Source of the DNA: Sphingopyxis sp. YR583
GTDB lineage: Bacteria > Pseudomonadota > Alphaproteobacteria > Sphingomonadales > Sphingomonadaceae
Direction: 5' to 3'
Length of the DNA: 64,000 nucleotides
NCBI RefSeq assembly: GCF_900108295.1
Contig: NZ_FNWK01000001.1
Coordinates: 2,353,001-2,417,000, forward strand
Numbering within the stretch: position 1 is the stretch's first letter; every line of letters begins with the position of its first letter. The notes beneath the pieces were generated by a model that searched no databases, had not been told where the DNA came from, and saw only the letters and a program-made list of their open reading frames with translations. Positions 59,582-64,000 of the stretch are shown in pieces. The translations under genes were made by a program, and so were the position numbers.

Positions 59582-61237
59582 TCAGGCGGACGCGAGCGAT
59601 CCGCGATAGGCGACGATCAACCCGACGAGCGGCGCCGCGATTTCCACGTCGAACCGAAAGGCGCCATCGACCTCGGTTTCGAAGCTGGCGCCGTCGGGCA
59701 TCAGCCAGCGCGGCATCGGGATGCCGAACGCCGACCAGCGGCGCGGGACGAGATGGAGGCGCCCGTCCTCGACTACGAGCGCCATGGCGAAGCATAGCGG
59801 ACCAAAGCGTTCGACGAGCAGATAGTCGTTCCGCCCGGTGCCGCGCGACTGCAGCGAAGCAAAGCGCCTGCCACCGAAGTCGCGGGTCCAGCGCTCGCCA
59901 TGTTTTTCGGGGGTGAAGACGACCGTCACCGGCACGCGGTCGGCGGCTTTGGGAAAGCCGACGATCGCGGCGGCCAGACGCGCGAGCAGACCCGTACCGC
60001 GGCGCACCTCGGCATGACCCTGCCATCGGCGTTCGGTTCCGCTGCCGTGAAGCAACCGGAGTTGCTGCGGTAGTGCGTCGAAGGCGGTTCCGAGGATTTG
60101 GCGATAGAGCGGGGCGCCTGGCTCCTCGCTGCGGAAGCCGGTGTGGATCGAGCGGCCGTCGAACAGCGCGTCATAATCGGCAAGGGTGAGCGCATCGACG
60201 CTCGACCGCGCGCCCGCCGCCGGCCGGTCGCCGGCCCGCAATTTGCGGACGATCGCCTCGATCGCCATCGATGGAATATAGGGTCCGTCATCGCCTTCGG
60301 CCAAAAGATGCCAGCTCCGCTCGACCATATTTCCTCCGTCGAGGCCGCGCGCGCGGATGAACATGCCGCCGCGATGCTCGCCGAAGCGCATGCGGTTGAG
60401 CACCGCATAAAAGAGGCGCGATAAGGGTTCGAGCGATGGCAGGTGAAAGAGCGCGCGGGCCTTGGCGAGCAGGTTCAGAATGCGGTGAAGGATTTCGGGC
60501 ACCGGCCCAGCACCCATCCAGATATCGGTAAGCGCGGGGCGCGCGCGCGGGATGAGCTGGAGGTCGGGGACATCGACAAGCGAGAAATGGATGTTCCTCA
60601 GCGGCAAACGGCCGGGCACTGCGACGGTATAGCGCAGGCTCTCGGCGAGACCGATACCGTGGCCGTCCTTGCCGCCGCGCCGCAACTTTACCGGCGCGCC
60701 GGCATAGCCGACGACCGCGCGCATCACGTTGAGCCCGATGCCCGCAAAAGGCGAAGGTGCGATCCCGCCTTCGACGCTGCGGATGTCCATCGTCTTTGCC
60801 ATCTCGCGCAGCACCGCGCCGGTGAGCGCGGGGAAGCTGCTGACGCCCGACAGGATAAAAATGCCTGCCGCTTTCGCCGCCGCATCGAAGCGGTCGATGC
60901 CGAAAACGAAATCGGCGCCGTCGGCAAGGTCGAGATAATCGACCTTCGCCGCGATGCATGCCTCAACCACTCGATAACCGTCGGCGCCATAGTCCTGAAA
61001 CGGTCCCGATGCGTCGACGACGAGGTCGGGCCGGAGGTCGGCGAGCGCCGGGCCGATATCGCGCCGGTCGAGCAGATGCGGATGGACGCGCGCAACACCG
61101 CGATAAGCGGCGCAGAAACGTTCGGCACGGCCAAGATCACGACCACAGATGTAGAGATCGAGGCCCGGCATATCGGCGAGCAGTTCGGCGAGGCGACCGC
61201 CGAACACGCCATAGCCGCCGAGAATCAAAATCTTCAT
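59582..61237 (-). CDS. saccharopine dehydrogenase-like protein fused to DUF4166
   Basis: 551 residues from ATG 61237, overlapping the DCC gene stop by ATGA. Residues 1-370 are a Rossmann NAD(P)-binding domain (MKILILGGYGVFGGRLAELLAD, LDLYICGRDL, VDASGPFQDYGADGYRVVEACI, YLDLADGADFVFGIDRFDAAA), like saccharopine dehydrogenases. Residues about 375-551 are DUF4166 (LYRQILGTAFDALPQQLRLLHG, GERWTRDFGGRRFASLQSR). Last gene of a four-gene operon. The reaction is unknown. Confidence 0.85.
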   Translation of the reverse strand: MKILILGGYGVFGGRLAELLADMPGLDLYICGRDLGRAERFCAAYRGVARVHPHLLDRRDIGPALADLRPDLVVDASGPFQDYGADGYRVVEACIAAKVDYLDLADGADFVFGIDRFDAAAKAAGIFILSGVSSFPALTGAVLREMAKTMDIRSVEGGIAPSPFAGIGLNVMRAVVGYAGAPVKLRRGGKDGHGIGLAESLRYTVAVPGRLPLRNIHFSLVDVPDLQLIPRARPALTDIWMGAGPVPEILHRILNLLAKARALFHLPSLEPLSRLFYAVLNRMRFGEHRGGMFIRARGLDGGNMVERSWHLLAEGDDGPYIPSMAIEAIVRKLRAGDRPAAGARSSVDALTLADYDALFDGRSIHTGFRSEEPGAPLYRQILGTAFDALPQQLRLLHGSGTERRWQGHAEVRRGTGLLARLAAAIVGFPKAADRVPVTVVFTPEKHGERWTRDFGGRRFASLQSRGTGRNDYLLVERFGPLCFAMALVVEDGRLHLVPRRWSAFGIPMPRWLMPDGASFETEVDGAFRFDVEIAAPLVGLIVAYRGSLASA

Positions 61238-61635
61238 GCCAATATCCTGCTGCGATACTCCGGTGGCGCCACCCAACAGGTCGCGCGCTTTCCGAACAGG
61301 CGGTAGCGGTTGCGGGCGACCCACCGGTAAACCGGGTCGCGAAGAAATGCGGGAACGAGGCGGAAGGACGAAGCCAGCCGCCACGGCCAGCCGAGAACTT
61401 CGTAGATCGCCAGTACCGCATCGCTGTCGCGCCGGACGCGCGCGCCGTCTATCACCAGAATCGTCGTCGGATCGCTCGGGTCGAGGCCATGTTCGCGGCA
61501 CAACAGCCCGCCCGCTTCGCCCTGGATCGACGCGAGGTGAAAGCGCGCGGCCTTGTCGTGCCGCAGCACGAACTGCGCATTGACCGAACATAGCACGCAT
61601 TCGGCGTCGAACAGGATGATCGGTCCGTCAGGCAT
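61234..61635 (-). CDS. DCC-family thiol-disulphide oxidoreductase (DUF393)
   Basis: 133 residues from ATG 61635. Signature ILFDAECVLCSVNAQFVLRHDK gives the CxxC motif at the N-terminus; LRDPVYRWVARNRYRLFGKR near the end matches the family. Such proteins are thought to be thioredoxin-like redox partners. It overlaps the genes on both sides (8 and 4 bases), tying it to the two DUF4166 proteins. Confidence 0.88.
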   Translation of the reverse strand: MPDGPIILFDAECVLCSVNAQFVLRHDKAARFHLASIQGEAGGLLCREHGLDPSDPTTILVIDGARVRRDSDAVLAIYEVLGWPWRLASSFRLVPAFLRDPVYRWVARNRYRLFGKRATCWVAPPEYRSRILA

Positions 61636-62299
61636 CGCGGAACAGCCCGTGCTGATTGAGCAACTCGCCAAGCAGCGGATGCGTGACCTTTAGGTCGAAG
61701 GCGAACCGGCCGCTGCCCAGATGCTGGTGCGTCACGACCGTGGTGCCGGGGGAGAGCCAGCGCGGAATGCGGAGCCGCACCGCTGCCGCCTGCCAGAAAT
61801 AATGGTCGGAGGTGAAGATCAGCGCATCGGCCTCTGCCGTCACGGTGAGCGCCATGCCGAACCCCGCGCCGATATGCTCTTCGAGTCCCGATGGTCCCGC
61901 AAAACTCTTGACGCTGTGGATCACCTGCGGATGGCCGCGCACACGGCCATAAAGCCGCGTCCAGCATTGCCCACCGCTTTTGCGGTCTGCGCTGACCGCG
62001 ACGGCGGCTGGTGCGGGGCCGCTTTCGCTCGTCGGCAGGGGCGCACCGAACAGGCGGCAGAGTTGCGCGAGCAGCCACCCCGCGCGAGACAGGCGCGTCC
62101 ACACAATTTCCCCGCGATAGGTGGCAACCGCCGTTCCGGAGAGGGGCTTGGCGAAGCGGCGACGGACGTCTTCGGGAAGCGCGTCCCAAGCGGCGCGCGC
62201 GACAAGGCGGCGGAAGCGATCGTCGGTGGTCGCATCGTCGCTTTCGTGCGCGGGAATGCCCTCGGTGTCGGCTACGCGCTTTGCTACGCCCCGCATCAT
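61628..62299 (-). CDS. DUF4166 protein
   Basis: 223 residues from ATG 62299; the second ATG (62296) has the better 6-base distance from AGGAGG. A single DUF4166 unit: DRFRRLVARAAWDALPEDVRRRF, YRGEIVWTRL, GGQCWTRLYGR, HIGAGFGMALTVTAEADALIF, LSPGTTVVTHQHLGSGRFAFDLKVTHPLLGEL. The same domain closes the 59582 protein. It begins 7 bases after the regulator gene. Confidence 0.82.
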   Translation of the reverse strand: MMRGVAKRVADTEGIPAHESDDATTDDRFRRLVARAAWDALPEDVRRRFAKPLSGTAVATYRGEIVWTRLSRAGWLLAQLCRLFGAPLPTSESGPAPAAVAVSADRKSGGQCWTRLYGRVRGHPQVIHSVKSFAGPSGLEEHIGAGFGMALTVTAEADALIFTSDHYFWQAAAVRLRIPRWLSPGTTVVTHQHLGSGRFAFDLKVTHPLLGELLNQHGLFRDA

Positions 62300-62306
62300 T
62301 GACCTC

Positions 62307-62882
62307 CTATCCGGCGTCCTTGCTCTTGCCCGGGCGCCAGTTGATCAGCTTCGTCACCCCGGCGCCGAGCTTGATCAGCCGCATCAGTGCGGGTTTGGGC
62401 ACGTTCAGCATCTCGTCGTGCCAGCGACCCATCGTGGTGACGAAGTCGAGCATATCGGCGAGGCGTGCCTTGGCCTCGCCGCTCAATTGCGGATCGCCTG
62501 CCGCGCGCGCGACACATGCCTTCAATGCCGCCTCGGCGGGATCGATCTCGCGGGCCTTGCGACCTGCGGCGATCCGCGTGACCATTTCCCATATGTCCTT
62601 TTCGGCGGTGAAATGGTCGCGCCGGTCGCCGAGCAAGGGGACTCGTTCGATCAGCCGCCAGCCGAGCAGCTCCTTGATCGAATTGGACACGTTCGAACGT
62701 GCAAGCCCGAGCATCTCTGCGATGTCTTCGGCAGGGAGCGGATGGTCGGAAATGAAGAGCAGCGCATGGATCTGCGCCACCGACCGGTTGACGCCCCACT
62801 GGCCGCCGAGATTGCCCCAATGGAGAATGAACTCGGTCGCGGCGGGTGACAGTTTCGATGTATGTTCGGTAATTTCTGTCAT
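62307..62882 (-). CDS. GbsR/MarR-type transcriptional regulator
   Basis: 191 residues from ATG 62882; the frame also has an ATG at 62930. The helix-turn-helix is LPAEDIAEMLGLARSNVSNSIKELLGWRLIERV with wing GDRRDHFTAEKDIWEMV, as in GbsR regulators. The dimerisation helices follow. It is the first gene of a tightly packed operon and carries palindromes over its own start, which suggests autoregulation of the DUF4166/DCC genes. Confidence 0.85.
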   Translation of the reverse strand: MTEITEHTSKLSPAATEFILHWGNLGGQWGVNRSVAQIHALLFISDHPLPAEDIAEMLGLARSNVSNSIKELLGWRLIERVPLLGDRRDHFTAEKDIWEMVTRIAAGRKAREIDPAEAALKACVARAAGDPQLSGEAKARLADMLDFVTTMGRWHDEMLNVPKPALMRLIKLGAGVTKLINWRPGKSKDAG

Positions 62883-62891
62883 AACAGAAAT
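62872..62891. promoter_or_regulatory. palindromic operator over the regulator start
   Basis: Perfect 8-base arms ATTTCTGT / ACAGAAAT with a 4-base centre containing the start codon, followed by a second palindrome ATATCGGATAT (62890-62900). Both fit a MarR-family operator controlling the operon. Confidence 0.55.
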
Positions 62892-62995
62892 ATCGGATAT
62901 AACGGATCCTGTGTCAATCGCCTCGATCATCTCGGAGGAGTCGCCTTTACGAGATGTTGATGATCGCGCGCTATCTTCGTCTCCGGGGAAGGCCG

Positions 62996-63484
62996 ATGAA
63001 ACGATTGATCATTCTGTCATTGCTGGCCGCGCCGACTGCGGCTCTGGCCTGTCCGCCGCTTAACGTGCACCCCAAAGCAGTTGCGCAACGCGAGGAGGAT
63101 TTCCGGGCACAGGTAGGCGGTGCAAAGGCGATCGTTTATGCTGTGGTCGAGCGTTCGATCACGACGGCGAAGCAGGGTATCGGTACGCTTCGCATCCTGC
63201 ATGTTTACAGAGGTGATATGGCAGTCGGCGAGCGCGTCGAAATGCGTTATGCCATCACCATTCCTCGGTGTCCGGCCTATGTCCCCAAGGATTACGTGTT
63301 TTCTCAGGATCGAGGCACATATGGTGTCGTGCTGATACCCGATGGCGTCCAAGGGGTGCCGCTTCCTTTTACCGGCTTTCAGGGCCGGACACGGGTAGAC
63401 TACATGATCAGCCGCGGATTGATCGTGAGCGCACAAGGTGTCGCGCCATCGCCGTCGGATCCTGTTCCGCCTTATTTCCAGTGA
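62996..63484 (+). CDS. hypothetical secreted protein
   Basis: 162 residues from ATG 62996 with signal peptide (MKRLIILSLLAAPTAALA) cut before CPPLNVHP. The rest is beta-rich (KAIVYAVVERSITTAKQGIGTLRILHVYRGDMAVGERVEMRY), recalling small barrels with two cysteines (ACPPLN, IPRCPAY) that may bridge. No family recognised. Divergent from the regulator by 113 bases. Confidence 0.7.
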   Translation: MKRLIILSLLAAPTAALACPPLNVHPKAVAQREEDFRAQVGGAKAIVYAVVERSITTAKQGIGTLRILHVYRGDMAVGERVEMRYAITIPRCPAYVPKDYVFSQDRGTYGVVLIPDGVQGVPLPFTGFQGRTRVDYMISRGLIVSAQGVAPSPSDPVPPYFQ

Positions 63485-63496
63485 TGACGACAAAAT

Positions 63497-63530
63497 GAAA
63501 AAGGGCGGCCATCCTTTCGGACGCCGCCCT
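63497..63530 (-). terminator. intrinsic terminator of the ribosomal operon
   Basis: Stem GGGCGGC / GCCGCCC with a bulged loop, and AAAAA on the left reading TTTTT on the minus strand, 26 bases after the rplQ stop. Confidence 0.8.
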
Positions 63531-63555
63531 TGATCCTGTGTCGCTGAAAGCGCGC

Positions 63556-63978
63556 TTATGCGGCTTCGACCTCGTCGTCATACTGTTCGACCGGGCCCGA
63601 ATCCTGGCCCTTGGCATCGACGTCGCGATCGACGAATTCGATGACGGCCATCGGAGCCGCGTCCGAGGCGCGGATGCCGGCCTTGATGATGCGGGTGTAG
63701 CCGCCGTTGCGGTCCTTGTAACGTTCGGCGAGGACGTCGAACAGCTTCTTGAGCTGCGTGTCGTCGAGCAGGCGGCTGTTCGCGAGGCGGCGGTTGGCGA
63801 GGCCACCGCGCTTGGCGAGGGTCACCAGCTTTTCGACATAGGGACGCAGTTCCTTCGCCTTGGCGACGGTCGTCGTGATCTGCTCATGCTTGATGAGCGA
63901 AGCCGACATGTTGCGGAACAGGGCCGTGCGATGCGCGCTCGTGCGCTGAAGCTTCCGGCCACCCGATTTATGACGCAT
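63556..63978 (-). CDS. rplQ: ribosomal protein L17
   Basis: 140 residues. The L17 start [24 protein letters not shown] is unmistakable, followed by [32 protein letters not shown] and the [28 protein letters not shown] block. The acidic C-terminal tail is a common alphaproteobacterial extension. L17 sits at the polypeptide exit region of the large subunit. In alphaproteobacteria rplQ closes the rpsK-rpoA-rplQ run; rpoA should lie just beyond the right edge. Confidence 0.97.
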   Translation of the reverse strand: MRHKSGGRKLQRTSAHRTALFRNMSASLIKHEQITTTVAKAKELRPYVEKLVTLAKRGGLANRRLANSRLLDDTQLKKLFDVLAERYKDRNGGYTRIIKAGIRASDAAPMAVIEFVDRDVDAKGQDSGPVEQYDDEVEAA

Positions 63979-64000
63979 AATCCATTCCTTCGTTTGTCAG

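Noticed and set aside
1..64000. tRNA, rRNA, CRISPR arrays, insertion sequences
   Set aside because: No cloverleaf with a convincing TTCGAATC-type arm, no spaced direct repeats and no transposase-like protein were seen on reading.

Overview
The window reads as one continuous stretch of a high-GC alphaproteobacterial chromosome, most likely a sphingomonad close to Sphingopyxis. This placement is an inference. It rests on the Rhodobacter-type gene transfer agent (GTA) cluster in a sphingomonad-like arrangement, many secreted S9/M28/M20 peptidases, an intracellular PHA depolymerase, DUF families common in Sphingomonadales, and dispersed palindromes of a type often seen in these genomes. I found no rRNA, tRNA, CRISPR array or insertion sequence.

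Layout. 1-9467: housekeeping and stress genes: a truncated M28 peptidase, an EEP-family lipoprotein, a 2OG oxygenase, the ohr/ohrR organic-peroxide pair with two related palindromic operators, an unusually AT-rich orphan, an S9 peptidase, a proline iminopeptidase and a TonB-like protein. 9597-25991: a GTA-like particle cluster running small terminase, large terminase, portal, g3.5-like, prohead protease, capsid, [S74 fibre, small ORF, fibre adaptor], connector gp6, tail terminator gp8, [antisense secreted gene], tail tube gp9, gp10, tail chaperone, tape measure, gp12 fusion, gp13, gp14, gp15, DUF2793. 26122-30678: OmpA with a 19-proline linker, a lone ExbD, DUF1993, an ABC exporter and YjhX. 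30955-43318: PHA depolymerase, HAD, DUF2855, DUF488, VIT, HbpS-like, SMP-30, SSADH, a pteridine-reductase-like SDR with FolB, and a GNAT/DUF1285/CoA-NUDIX/cca run. 43291-53501: a GGDEF-EAL protein, ParC, an acyltransferase, a DUF1295/PlsC-like pair, an M20 peptidase and a ferredoxin-NADP reductase. 53766-56728: PilZ and three secreted small proteins, each followed by its own terminator. 56844-59491: fRMsr with a prolyl oligopeptidase. 59582-62882: a tight four-gene operon (GbsR-like regulator, DUF4166, DCC protein, saccharopine dehydrogenase-like/DUF4166 fusion). 63556-63978: rplQ at the end of a ribosomal operon.

The GTA-like cluster is the centre of interest. Compared with the Rhodobacter capsulatus GTA it shows several differences: an S74-type fibre module between capsid and connector, no visible gp7, an antisense host gene splitting head from tail genes, a large TIM-barrel-like domain fused to the front of gp12, and a gp15 about half the usual length. 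Host-type palindromic repeats inside the cluster suggest long residence and domestication. The second candidate for something undescribed is the DUF4166/DCC/GbsR operon at 59582-62882.
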